From Adiantum capillus-veneris (Eukaryota; Streptophyta; Polypodiopsida; Polypodiales; Pteridaceae), in NCBI GenBank assembly GCA_014529385.2, contig CM043953.1, positions 109,314,549 to 109,378,548 on the forward strand: a stretch of 64,000 bases of DNA. The letters run 5' to 3'. This document shows positions 20,908 to 33,066 of the stretch, piece after piece; position 1 is the stretch's first letter, and each line of letters begins with the position of its first letter. The position numbers and the translations under genes are program-made. The notes under the pieces were generated by a model. It searched no databases and had not been told where the DNA came from. It saw nothing but the letters and a program-made list of their open reading frames with translations.

Positions 20908-22098
20908 AAATGCTTGAAGTTGATTGATACACAAAATGTATGCTCATGTACTCTTGATGGTGACCTTGGAGAGTCTGTGTGCTTTCTTCACACAATCCAC
21001 TCCCTTGTTCACCCACAATAAGCCCTGTCATGCATTGATACTACATTGCACGCTCATACAAAGCTACATTATGCAATATTCAACTAATTAAATCCCACAA
21101 AACCCCTCCAACTCCTCAGTGATAGATGCAAAGTTGGCCATATGTGATGACGCGGCTGGTAATATTATAGCTATAGGAGTAGTGGAAATAGTACTGGCCC
21201 TTTCTTGTCACAGACTGGGAGGTAGATTTGGAGCAAGACAGAGTGTTGCATATGGAGGATAAGCGGGGCAATATGGAAGGAGGCATATCTTGCAAGTAAC
21301 TCGTACACGCCTACTTGCTGTTGGTGTCTATGTTGATCGAGATTATCATGAAATATTGAAGGAGGACTTGTTGATCCACCGTGTTGATCAAGATTAATGC
21401 AACATAATGGAAGAACAGTTGATCAAGCATTATTCTGGATGTAGTCAGGTCAATGGAGGACATTTGACTAGGACCTATATTAAACCGATTGATATAGCAT
21501 AAATGCAACAAGGGGTTAGCCCAAATAGAGGGTGGGGTTGAGACCCTACAAGTTTGATGGTGCAATTCTGCAATATTGAGTTGGAACGGGAGTTCAGGGA
21601 TACAAGCATTTGCAGAGACACTTGGAGTTTGGAGGCAATAGAATTTGGAAAGACATCTAGGTTTCCAAGAGCTTGGATTGATTGACTTGCATAAGAAAAT
21701 GGGTCGCCAAACGTGGTCATGTGTACTAGCTCAATTTCACTACTGGTGAAATTCCATTTGCCGTTGTAGTTGTATAAGACTTTAAAGGAGTGTGGGCATG
21801 AGCTTGAGTATGGACAACTTTCAACTCGTGCTCTAGCTTTTAGATGTTGCAAGGTAGAACAAGTGGCCTTATATTGTGTAAAGACAACATTTTGGAGGTG
21901 CACTAGGGATTCTCACTTGTAGACAATGGCTAGTGGCCAATGAAGCAAGGCAAGGTGTTGCCCGTATTCTATAAACCTAGAAGCTACTGCAACTATAACT
22001 ATAAAAGTACCACGTGCCTCATTAGCAACTTAGTAGCATGAGCTTGACAAGGAAATACTAGTACAATATCCCTCTACTTTTAAGCGAATATACTAGAG
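20908..22098. other. Unassigned segment
   Basis: No gene recognised. A 142-codon minus-strand frame at 21903-21475 has no known motif and no codon-level sign of selection that I can see. There are no long repeats. Confidence 0.4.
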
Positions 22099-22129
22099 TG
22101 ACTAGCACTGCACTTCTTCTTGACATACA

Positions 22130-22171
<42 letters not shown>

Positions 22172-22440
22172 TGTAGTATAATCTAGCATACTTATAAACT
22201 AAGGGCACATTTTCCAAAGAGTGATTAGCACTTCTTCTTTACATATATATATATATATATATATCTCTCACTCTCGTAATGCAGTATAATCTAGCATATT
22301 TATAAGCTAAGGGCACATTTTCCAAAAAGTGATTAGCACTTCTTCTTTACCTCTACCCCCCCCCCCCCCCCCCCCCCCCCCTCTCTCTCTCTCTCTCACT
22401 CTCACTCTCACAGTGCAGTATGATCTGTACAAACTATAAG
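22099..22440. repeat. Three tandem units, each with a different microsatellite
   Basis: Units of about 110-120 bp begin near 22099, 22221 and 22330. They share GTGAxTAGCACTTCTTCTT, then a simple repeat, then GTGCAGTATAATCTAGCAT; the first two also share TAAGGGCACATTTTCC. The simple repeat is (CT)n in the first (22133-22168), (TA)n in the second (22243-22264) and poly-C plus (CT)n in the third (22356-22397). Confidence 0.85.
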
Positions 22441-23037
22441 AGGCAAATCAAAACACATGTCAAATGAAGTCTTGTGGGCCTTCCATAGCCATACCAAGGA
22501 ATAGCTTAACATAAGTTGCATACTTGAACTTGAAAGAAATACTTGGACACATTGCACAAGGTAAGATCTTTTGCTTCAAGCTTGTAGATTCTACTCTAGT
22601 TATTTGTTATAAGTCGGAAATTTGGAATTGGAAATTTGTTATCATGTGGGGGACATCTTATAAGTTACGATCGGATGGCAGGGCTCGTGATTTTATCACT
22701 TGTTTCTCCTATCTCTTCAAAGCAAGAAATCCACAAATGTAAGAGTCTCTCAATACATTAAAAAATTATAATAAACTAAAATATCTGTGTAGTAGTAATT
22801 GCTTGTTAGCATGCAAAATTTACATTCTGGTTTTGGTTTTGCTAAAGACATATGAAAATTTTCAACATTCAATTCAAATGCATACAAGTCAAACATTATT
22901 TGGCACGACCAGAATGCATACTTCAACCTTTGAAACACTTGCGTGACATGATAAGTCTCTCTGTGGTCAAGCATCCTTTTTCATGAAAAGGGCAAACGGA
23001 CGTGTTTGAAAACAAGGGCTTCATTGATTTTTAGTCT
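22441..23037. other. Unassigned segment
   Basis: No gene recognised. Only short open frames on both strands. Confidence 0.4.
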
Positions 23038-23117
23038 CCCCCCCCCCCCCCCCAAAAAAAAAAAAACCCACCAAAAAGAAAAAAACCCAAAAAAAGGAAA
23101 AAAAAAGAAGAAAAGAA

Positions 23118-23200
<83 letters not shown>
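23038..23200. repeat. Compound microsatellite: C, A, CT and CA runs
   Basis: Poly-C (23038-23053) followed by A-rich sequence, then (CT)n at 23121-23160 passing directly into (CA)n at 23161-23200. A second short poly-C is near 23287-23296. Confidence 0.95.
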
Positions 23201-23204
<4 letters not shown>

Positions 23205-24450
23205 GCACATGCACAAACAATAAAGGGACCAAAGTGAAGTGCTCGCCAAAAACTTTTTTTTTAATGAAAGAAAAAAGGAAAAACTCCCCCCCCCCCAAAA
23301 AACAAACCAAACTCACATATCGTGAGTGTATAAATTTAATTAAAACCAAAAAATTACAATAAAACTGTGCTCACAACGAGCCACATATGCAAAGAGTACG
23401 TGTCCACGTACCATGGCTTTACAAACCCTTACAACTAGATACATAAAACCGATAATGACCATTTAGGTTGCCACCACTCCTAACCCTCTCCCACATAGCA
23501 AACAGTGCCCTAAAAGGCCAGCAAACCAAAACGACCGCGGTCTCACATGACCAAACATCCAAGAGTCACGAGCCGTCAAAACCGAAACTGCCACTTGAGA
23601 CCAGCACCAACACCTTAGTTGCCACCACCATGAAGGGCACTTCCATCATCTTCAATGGTGCCCAAGGCCAGGCTGCGTAAAACCACCATCGATCGAGACC
23701 ACTTGAGACCCGCAACCAAATGCGGACAGAGACATGAAGTCTGACAAAGCCACATCAAGGGAGATAAAAACACCATTATGCCCACATAACTGACAACGAG
23801 TACCACAAGACCAGAGCATACATGCAATCGTGCCCATCCCTGTTGGGCATGAATTGTTCCACATCCCCGAACAAGTAGTCCTGCATGCAGCAATAGAAAC
23901 ACCCCATCCTATCGATTTCCAACCATAACGTGGCGAGCTGATTTGCTCCTGGTAGAAGCAGGGGCACCATCAGGTCCTTGTGGCAAAAAGAAAGCCAACC
24001 TTGAGAGGGCTTGGATGCCCCATCGCGAGCCAAGGCAGCCAAGGGTCCAAACCCTAGGACCCCCCTCGGACCACCAATGATGCCCCCCTCCCTGATGCAA
24101 CCACGCCAAAGTTGTCGTCCACCTCCCAACACAAAGACGAACCCTCCCCTACTCTCGGTGCTCAGAGCAGGCTTGCCCTAGGTTTAAATTTGAAGCATGA
24201 ATTTTCGAGTTTTCAAGGTGAGATCAAAATCTAGCCAAGATTGTGCAATTTTAGCCCGTCACTAAACCCCATGTGGTTTTTTATTAAGGGAGGTCTATTA
24301 GTTACGGAGATGCCTTCAAAAGGCAAGATGCCAAGCCTTAGCATCTAAGGTTGGTTTCGATTAGTCTTAGAAGGCTCTCTAGTATTTGATATGTTTCCTC
24401 ATAAGCAAAGCAAGTTTCAAAAGGGCACGAGGGCTTCTAGAAGCAAGTCC
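23201..24450. other. Unassigned GC-richer segment
   Basis: Open minus-strand frames (for example 24132-23776) are rich in G, W and C but show no domain. CC and GG runs account for much of the openness. I could not relate it to the other repeats. Confidence 0.35.
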
Positions 24451-24640
24451 AAAGGATACGACTTGAGAAGAGGCTACCTTTATGTCTATTGTGGCAATAG
24501 TGGACTTGAGAGGCTCTTGAAACCTCCTGTGATAGAAGCTTCCACAATTGCTTAACTATTGTTTCGTCTACCCATATGACTTCCTGCAGGAGTAAATCAT
24601 TCAAAGGATACGACTTGAGAAGAGGCTACCTTTATGTCTA
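24451..24640. repeat. 39-bp direct repeat pair
   Basis: The same 39 bases, beginning CAAAGGATACGACTTGAG and ending TATGTCTA, occur at about 24451-24489 and at 24602-24640. The second copy directly follows the left member of the distant direct repeat listed below. Confidence 0.9.
24573..24606. repeat. Left copy of a direct repeat flanking a 7.4-kb block
   Basis: ATATGACTT followed by CCTGCAGGAGTAAATCATTC and CAAA. The same words recur at 31958-32000, just upstream of the transporter promoter, there with 11 extra bases between the two halves. Confidence 0.8.
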
Positions 24641-24759
24641 CAAGCTCACGCGACCCGTTGGAGGCGGCTCTCGCTCGCTCTTACCACCTTATCAATTCTA
24701 TACACTTTCTTAAGTTCACTCATGTGAGTATTTGTGTATGTACCTAAGTGTGTATATAT

Positions 24760-27345
24760 GTGTGTATATGCATCTATTGAAAAAGAGATACCCTCGCTTC
24801 ACATCCATTGAAAAACGGCCAGAGCTCCTTGGTCCTGCCCAAGCTGTGGGCATATCTTGCAATGAATGCATTCCAAGAGATGACATCCCGGACAGGAGGC
24901 TCCTCAAACACTTTTTGTACTTTATGAAGTGCACCACGTTTGGCATACACGTTGGCCAAGGTAGTGCCAAGAATGAAGTTTTCTTTCAACAACCCCTAAC
25001 TAACAATATCATCGTGAAATTTTTTGCCCGCTCGCTTGCTCTTACCAAACGGGCCAATCCTGTATAGTTTCCCAAGCTCACTCACCATTGTTTGTCTGCA
25101 AGCATAGACGTTTTCATCTGGAGAAACAACCTCGCTTTCCATCTGCTGAAAACAACCCCTAGCTTTCTCGCCCTACCACTTTTGTGCACATTCCATAATC
25201 AATGTGTTCGAAGGGATTGCGTTTCGGACACGGAGCACCTCAAGCATATGTGATTGCATCTGCCTCAGTTGGGAAAATGCCACAATTAGTGCATTCCCAA
25301 GAGATGACCTCCCAGATAGAAAGCTCCTCAAGCACTCCTCGCTTTGCACCCACTAGAAATAGCCCAAAGGTTCATGTCCATGCCCCTCTTGGGCATATCC
25401 AACAATAAATGCATTGTAAGAGATGACGGCCCAGACAGGGAGCCCCTCACGCATATTCATTTGTATATGGAGAGATGCCCTCGTTTCACATTTGTTGAAA
25501 GCAGCCCACAGGTTTGTCACCCTTCCCCTCCTCAGCATATGCCACACTGCTACTCTAAGAGATGACATTCTAAAGTGGAAGCTTCTTAGGTACACCAGAA
25601 TTTTGTGTACGTGTCAACCAAGGAGTTCCCAAGCAAGAATTTTTTTTCAACAACCCCCGACTAACAATATCATCATGAATTCTTTGCCGGTAACAGCATC
25701 TTGCATAGGCCCATATGCTTTGAAGATGCAAGCATAGGTGATTGCATGTCGAAAGACACCCTCGCTTCACATCTGTTGAAAACAGCCCACAACTTCCTCA
25801 CCCTATGGCTCTTGGGCGTATCTCGACAATCAACACAGAGATTCTCAAGTGTAGGTAAATACATCCGTAGGGATGTCCTCGCTTCGCATTCATTGAAATT
25901 AGCCACAGCTTCCTCACCCTACCCCTCCTAGGAAAATGAATGCAATCCAAGAGAAGACATTCCAAAAAGGAAGCTCCTTTAAGCACCACATTTTGCGTAC
26001 ATGTCGACCAAGGCATTCTCAAGCATTACGTCCTTTTCAACAGCCCTTGACCAACAATATCATCGTGAATTCTTTTCCCCAAGCTAGCATCTTGCATAGT
26101 CCCCCATGCCTTGAAGCTGCAAGCATAGATGTTTGCATATGGAGAAACAACCTCGCTTTGCATCCACTGAAAACAACCCCTAGCTTCCTCCCTACTATGC
26201 TACAATCAAAGTGTTTGAAGGGATGTCATTCCATACATGGAGCTCCTCAAGCATATGTGGTTCATCTGCCTTGGTTGGGCAAACGCCACAATCAGTGCAT
26301 TCCCAAGAGATGACCTCCCAGATCGAAAGCTCCTCAAGTACTTTCTTTGCTTTTTGAAGGACACCACACTTGACAAACATGTCGATCCTGACACTCCCAA
26401 GCACTGCCTCTTTTTTCAACACCCCCTGGACTAAAAATCTCATTGTGAATGCTTTTGCCCAAATCAACGCCACATGCCTTCAAGATCCAAGCACAGGTAA
26501 TTGCATATGGAGAAATGCCCTTGCTTTACATCTGCTACAAACAACCCAGGTCTTCCTAGTCATGCCTTTGTTGACATATCTTGCAATTAGTGCATTCCAA
26601 TAGAAAACCTCCCAAATGGGAAGCTCTCCAAGAGAATACATTCTAGACAGGAAGCTCCTTTAAGCACCACATTTTGTGTACATGTTGACCAAGGCATTCC
26701 GAAGCATGACAATACCATCGTGAATTCTTTTCCCCATGTCATCATCTTGCATAGTCTCCCATGCCTTGAAGCTGCAAGCATAGATGTTTTCATATGGAGA
26801 AACAACCTCGCTTTGCATCCCCTGAAAACAACCCCTAGCTTCTTTGCCCTACCCCTTTTGTGCATATGCCACAATCGATGTGTTCAAAGGGATGGCATTG
26901 CGGACACGGAGCTCCTCAAGCAAATGTGATTGCATCTACCTCAGTTGGGCAAATGCCACAATCAGTGCATTCCCAAGAGCTGACCTCCTAGATAGAAAGC
27001 TACTCAAGCACTTATTTGCTTTCCGGAGGACACCACACTTGACATACGTGTCGATCTCGACACTCCCAAGCACCACCTCTTTTTTCTACAGCCCTTGACT
27101 AATAAACTGATTCTGAATTCTTTTGCCCCGATCAAGGCCACATGCCTTCAAGATCCAAGCATGGGTGATTGAATATGGAGAGATGCCCTCGCTTTGCATC
27201 TGCTACAAACAACCCATACCTTTTTGGCAGTGCTCTTGTTTGACATATCCTCCAATTAGCGCATTCCAATGGACAACCTCTCACATACGAAACTCTCTAA
27301 GCACTTTTTGTGCTTCTGAAGTACACCACAGTTGGCATACATGCC
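24760..27345 (-). pseudogene. Decayed PPR (pentatricopeptide repeat) gene
   Basis: The minus strand contains many scattered PPR pieces: LANVYAKRGALHKVQKVFEE followed by PVRDVISWNAFIARYAHS (24992-24774), GVLQKAKKVLEELSIWEVISW (around 26370), and GMYANCGVLQKHKKCLES (27350). The pattern Y-A-K-x-G and R-D-V-I-S-W-N-A is that of plant PLS-class PPR proteins, which bind organellar RNA. Frameshifts and stops occur every few repeats, so no frame exceeds about 95 codons. Repeat-to-repeat similarity is visible as near copies around 25240, 26260 and 26935. Confidence 0.7.
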
Positions 27346-27349
27346 TATT

Positions 27350-27384
<35 letters not shown>

Positions 27385-27493
27385 TCTCTCTCTCTCTCTG
27401 TGTCTAGCTAGACGGGAGCCGAGGGAGGGGTGTGTGCCTGCACTGAAGACAAGAGAGATGGTTGGGACAACGCTGTAGTGGGAGGGATAGGAG

Positions 27494-27549
<56 letters not shown>

Positions 27550-28289
27550 GCTACCACTTCATCTCTCACCTTTTCAAATTTCACCTTCAGCTCTTGATCC
27601 TTGCATGCGTACCTTCCAGCTCACGAAGCCCAACTCTCACCCGTTGTTGTTTTTCGGCTCCCGACGGTTGCAATTTCGCATTTAGCGCCACATGGCATTA
27701 CCTAAATTCCCTTCTCCGTAATGAAGTAAATAGATAATATAGATGTGATAACACATGCCAAATAGACAAAAAACACACTTAAGAGATCATACATTTTCTT
27801 CCTTGTAGCTTATTGTTCCAATAAAGCTTTCATCTTTGAAAATCGATTACAAAGACCTCTCTGAAGCCCCCTAAGCCACCAAAATCAGTACATGCAAGGT
27901 TGTGGGTAAGATCTTCATCCAGTGGCACTGGAGAGATTCGAGAAAGTCTCTCGTACACATCCGCCACCAACCTTCGGTGATAATTTGAACGTGGCCTACT
28001 ACCTAGCTAGAGTAAACACTTGTCTTGCAAACATGTGTTCATCGAAACGATGAAGCACAACATCATCAACGAAATGGATAGCCTGCTCTTCATTGAGAGG
28101 CAACGATGTCATTTGTTTTCTCCCCGCCGAAAGACGACGTCCAAGCCATTCACACTCTACCTCATCTCCAGCTCTTTCGCTGCTAGGAAGGAGCAAGTCT
28201 AAACGTTATAACGTGTTGTGCAGCCTGAATCCTTGCTACATGACGGGGGGCGGGCCTCATACCTGGTCCTCATAAGCGGCCATTGACTC

Positions 28290-28359
<70 letters not shown>

Positions 28360-28528
28360 AACACACACAGAGGTGGCATTAGCCTTCTAGGCTCCCACCC
28401 ATATACTCATCTGCAACCATTCAACTCTCGTAGGCTGATCGTGTTAAGGCTAACGTCGTCTCCACCACTGTGCGTGTAACTGATCTCTCTTGGCTCCAGC
28501 AGGATGTTGTAGCCCCTTTTGCCCCATG

Positions 28529-28603
<75 letters not shown>

Positions 28604-29281
28604 GAGGCTATCTCCACCTCCCCGGCCAACCAATCCAATGGTGGGGGAGCAAGCATTTTTCGTGCTGCGAGCCTTGTCAAAATCGAGAGCTTCCATCCAC
28701 TGTGTGTGTGTGTGTGTGTGTGTGAGATCCTGCTTTGAGGCTCGCCTGCACTCTTATTGTTTGAATCGGGAGCCATGGCGAGCTCACGCTCTGTAGTAGC
28801 AGCAGCAGCAAGGGCCATGGTGTGCGGCAAAGGTGGTGGACGAAACCATGAGAGCAACATCAATAGCAAAATGAACCCATTCAAAAAACCCCAACACCCC
28901 CACCTGCGTGTAAACCCTCACCGTAAATAATTTGCTCTCGAAGCTGCTGGGAGGTTTTTCTACATTGGCGTGCACTTGATGGCCCTTCAAGTTCTCCTCT
29001 CCCGCATGACGGTCTCTCGACCCCCCCCCACCCCCCCAAATTTCTTGTCGAGCCACGTGGCATGCCGGAATGTGGCTCTCCATAATAGAGTACTAGTGTG
29101 GCCGACAGCTTCGCCGCCTCTCTCTCTCTCTCTCTCTCTCTCTCCACCTGCACGTATCCCGCTGTCTCAGTTTGGCTCAGACGCCACTGCCGCGAGGGCG
29201 CCGGATAAAGCAGGCACTGAAACGTGGCAGGGGAGGGGGGGGGGGCGGGGCGGAATTCCCTCCCCCTTTATCTGTAGTATA
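26928..29281. repeat. 2.35-kb tandem duplication, copy 1
   Basis: The sequence from GATTGCATCT at 26928 recurs from 29282 with high identity through the whole unit, including the PPR end, poly-C/CT runs, the GGGGGGCGGGCC segment and the CT, CA and GT arrays. The copies differ mainly in microsatellite length. Microsatellites in copy 1: C/CT 27352-27399, CT 27498-27545, CT/CA 28290-28358, CT 28531-28600, GT 28702-28726. Confidence 0.92.
27999..28196 (-). other. 65-codon frame shared by both duplication copies (copy 1)
   Basis: A minus-strand frame with mixed composition (for example NEEQAIHFVDDVVLHRFDEH) reappears at 30355-30552 with one amino-acid difference (G to R). Because the whole 2.35-kb unit is nearly identical, this does not by itself show coding function. 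Sequence further in the minus direction can be read as open for about 50 more codons in another frame. I recognise no family. Confidence 0.3.
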
Positions 29282-29835
29282 GATTGCATCTGCCTCAGTT
29301 GGGCAAATGCCACAATCAGTGCATTCCCAAGAGCTGACCTCCTAGATAGAAAGCTACTCAAGCACTTATTTGCTTTCTGGAGGACACCACACTTGACATA
29401 CATGTCGATCTCGACACTCCCAAGCACCACCTCTTTTTTCTACAGCCCTTGACTAATAATCTGATTCTGAATTCTTTTGCCCCGATCAAGGCCACATGCC
29501 TTCAAGATCCAAGCATGGGTGATTGCATATGGAGAGATGCCCTCGCTTTGCATCTGCTACAAACAACCCATACCTTTCTGTCAGTGCTCTCGTTTGACAT
29601 ATCCTCCAATTAGCGCATTCTAGTGGACAACCTCCCACATACGAAACTCTCTAAGCACTTTTTGTGCTTCTGAAGTACACCACAGTTGGCATACATGCCT
29701 ATTGTCCCCCCCCCCCCCCCCCTCTCTCTCTCTCTCTCTCTGTGTCTAGCTAGACGGGAGCCGAGGGAGGGGTGTGTGCCTGCACTGAAGAGAAGAGAGA
29801 TGGTTGGGACAGCGTTGTAGTGGGAGGGATAAGAG

Positions 29836-29903
<68 letters not shown>

Positions 29904-30646
29904 CTGCTACCACTTCATCTCTCACCTTTTCAAATTTCACCTTCAGCTCCTGATCCTTGCATGCGTACCTTCCAGCTCATGAAGCCCAGCTCTCACCCGT
30001 TGTTGTTTTTCGGCTCTTGACGGTTGCAATTTCGCATTTAGCGCCACATGGCATTACCTGAATTCCCTTCTCCGTAGTGAAGTAAATAGATAATATAGAT
30101 GTGATAAAACATGCCAAATAGACTAAAAACACACTTAAGAGATCATACATTTTCTTCCTTGTAGCTTCTTGTTCCAATAAAGCTTTCATCTTTGAAAATC
30201 GATTACAAAGACCTCTCTGAAGCCCCCTAAGCCACCAAAATCAGTACATGCAAGGTTGTGGGTAAGATCTTCATCTAGTGGCACTGGAGAGATTCGAGAA
30301 AGTCTCTCGTACACATTCGCCACCAACCTTCGGTGATAATTTGAACGTGGCCTACTACCTAGCTAGAGTAAACACTTGTCTTGCAAACATGTGTTCATCA
30401 AAACGATGAAGCACAACATCATCAACGAAATGGATAGCCTGCTCTTCATTGAGAGGCAACGATGTCATTTGTTTTCTCCCCGCCGAAAGACGACGTCTAA
30501 GCCATTCACACTCTACCTCATCTCCAGCTCTTTCGCTGCTAGGAAGGAGCAAGTCTAAACATTATAACGTGTTGTGCAGCCTGAATCCTTGCTAGATGAC
30601 GGGGGGCGGGCCTCATACCTGGTCCTCATAAGCGGCCATTGACTCT

Positions 30647-30729
<83 letters not shown>

Positions 30730-30898
30730 AACACACACAGAGGTGGCATTAGCCTTCTAGGCTCCCACCCATATACTCATCTGCAACCATTCAACTCTCG
30801 TAGGCTGATCGTGTTAAGGCTAACGTCGTCTCCACCACTGTGCGTGTAACTGATCTCTCTTGGCTCCAGCAGGATGTTGTAGCCCCTTTTGCCCCATG

Positions 30899-30933
<35 letters not shown>

Positions 30934-31031
30934 GAGGCTATCTCCACCTCCCCGGCCAACCAATCCAATGGTGGGGGAGCAGGCATTTTTCGTGCTACGA
31001 GCCTTGTCAAAATTGAGAGCTTCCATCCACC

Positions 31032-31087
<56 letters not shown>

Positions 31088-31957
31088 TCCTGCTTTGAGG
31101 CTCGCCTGCACTCTTATTGTTTGAATCGGGAGCCATGGCGAGCTCACGCTCTGTAGTAGCAGTAGCAGCAAGGGCCATGGTGTGTGGCAAAGGTGGTGGA
31201 CGAAACCATGAGAGCAACATTAGCAGCAAAATGAACCCATTCAAAAAACCCAGCACCCCCACCTGCGTGCAAACCCTCACTGTAAATAATTTGCTCTCGA
31301 AGCCGCTGGGAGGTTTTTCTACATTGGCGTGCACTTGATGGCCCTTCAAGTTCTCCTCTCCCGCATGACGGTCTCTCTACACCCCCCTCCCTCCACACAC
31401 ACACACACCCCCCCCCCCCGCCCCCGGAAAATTTATTACTGAGCCACGTGGCATGCCGGAATGTGGCTCTCCATAATCAGCACAGCAGCAAGGGCCATGG
31501 TGTGCGGCAAAGGTGGTGGACGAAACCATGAGAGCAACATCAGCAGCAAAACGAACCCATTCAAAAAACCCAGCACCCCCACCTACGTGCAAACCCTCAC
31601 CGTAAATAATTTGCTCTTGAAGCCGCTGGGAGGTTTTTCTACATTGGCGTGCACTTGATGGCCCTTCAAGTTCTCCTCTCCCGCATGACGGTCTCTCGAC
31701 ACCCCCCCCCCCCCCCCCCCAAATTTCGTGTTGAGCCACGTGGCATGCCGGAATGTGGCTCTCCATAATAGAGTACTAGTGTGGCCGACGGCTTCGCTGC
31801 CTCTTTCTCTCTCTCTCCGCCTGCACGCATCCCGCTGTCTCAATTTGGCTCAGACGCCATTGCCGCGAGGGCGCCGGATAAAGCAGGCACTGACGCGTTG
31901 GGGGGGGGGGGGGGGGGGGGGGGGGCAGAATTCCCTCCCCCTTTATCTGTAGTATAG
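29282..31957. repeat. 2.35-kb tandem duplication, copy 2 (expanded)
   Basis: The second copy starts at the same GATTGCATCT and ends at the same CTTTATCTGTAGTATAGA. It is about 320 bp longer because of an internal duplication near 31165-31790, and it has longer CA (30664-30728) and GT (31035-31085) arrays and a shorter CT array (30901-30930). The end of copy 2 is about 370 bp before the ABC transporter start codon. Confidence 0.92.
31165..31790. repeat. 320-bp internal tandem duplication within copy 2
   Basis: AGCAGCAAGGGCCATGGTGT occurs at about 31163 and again 320 bp later. The following about 300 bp match, ending with CACGTGGCATGCCGGAATGT and CTCCATAAT. Copy 1 of the large unit has only one such block (28801-29090), so the event came after the 2.35-kb duplication. 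Confidence 0.9.
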
Positions 31958-32000
31958 ATATGACTTCACACATTTGCCTGCAGGAGTAAATCATTCAAAA
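31958..32000. repeat. Right copy of the direct repeat flanking the 7.4-kb block
   Basis: ATATGACTT, 11 extra bases, then CCTGCAGGAGTAAATCATTC and CAAAA, matching 24573-24606. It lies directly upstream of the transporter TATA box. Confidence 0.8.
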
Positions 32001-32013
32001 GTTGCCTCCCCTT

Positions 32014-32019
32014 TATAAG
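32014..32019 (+). promoter_or_regulatory. Candidate TATA box of the ABCG gene
   Basis: CTTTATAAGC, with a CT-rich initiator region 25-60 bp downstream (32027-32073). This would give a 5' leader of about 270-290 nt before ATG 32325. CT/GA tracts at plant transcription starts are common. Confidence 0.55.
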
Positions 32020-32324
32020 CTCCCTCCCTCTCTTCGAATTTTGAAGGTCTCTCTCTCTCTCTCTCTCTCTCTCAGAGAAAGAGAGACGGAACAACAACAC
32101 TCGGAGATAGCGAGAAAGAGGGAAAATCCACCTCCCAAAACCTTTCCATTCGTACCTCTGCACCTCCACCTCGAGCACCCATTGACTAGCATACAAGCAT
32201 CAAGCGTAGCTTGTGGCCACGCCTAGCCGACCCACCTCGCAGTTTGCGGTATTAAGAAAGCAATCCACACTGTGGAGCTGCACGGAAGCTTTGGACAGCT
32301 GGTTTCTCCAAGGCAAGCCCTGCA

Positions 32325-32978
32325 ATGGCCTTGCCTATGGAGCCTGGCACGACCTGGGGCACTGATGCTGGAAGCGCAACTTTTGCCTCTAGTGAAAACT
32401 ACATATCTAGAGCTAGCAGCCGTGCTGATGATGATGAAGCTCTCAAATGGGCAGCTCTTGAGAAACTGCCCACATACTCAAGGCTCCGCAAAGGCTTTCT
32501 ACAAAACCTAGATCCTGTGGGCTCTGTCATCCATGAAGAAGTTGACATTGCCAAACTTGGGTTTGCTGAAAAGCAGCAGTTGTTAGAGAAAGTAGTCCGG
32601 GACATAGAGAACGACAATGAGCGCTTCCTTCGCAAACTCCGTCAGAGGATTAACAAGTAAATTTCAGCTTATGCCCATGTAATCGAATGCTTTGATGATT
32701 GCATGAGGACCAAGGAGAAGTCTATGATATGACCTTGCATTATGGTTTAAGAGCTATAGTTTCTGCTTTTTTCTCAAGACATGATCACTAGACAAAGACA
32801 AAATTTGAGTAGTCTTTTAACATTGCTTATACACAGGGTTGGAATTGACCTGCCAAAGATCGAAGTGAGATTCGAGCATCTCAACATTGAGGCTGATGTA
32901 CAAGTTGGAAGTAGAGTGCTGCCAACACTTCTGAACTTCATGATCAATTTGGTAGAGGTGAGATTTGAAGGGGCACCC

Positions 32979-33066
<88 letters not shown>

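Noticed and set aside
21475-21903. 142-codon minus-strand frame as a protein gene
   Set aside because: No recognisable motif, no neighbouring gene signals, and length is within chance for AT-rich noncoding DNA of this size.
23776-24132. 118-codon minus-strand frame as a gene
   Set aside because: Overlapping open frames on the same strand and no motif; openness is explained by G/C-rich composition.
24774-24992. A short functional PPR protein
   Set aside because: Only about two repeats are open, with stops and frame changes on both sides; intact PPR proteins have many repeats in one long exon.
32272-32511. Alternative upstream start for the ABCG gene at 32272
   Set aside because: It is a GTG in a different frame; the conserved N-terminal motifs are in the frame of ATG 32325.
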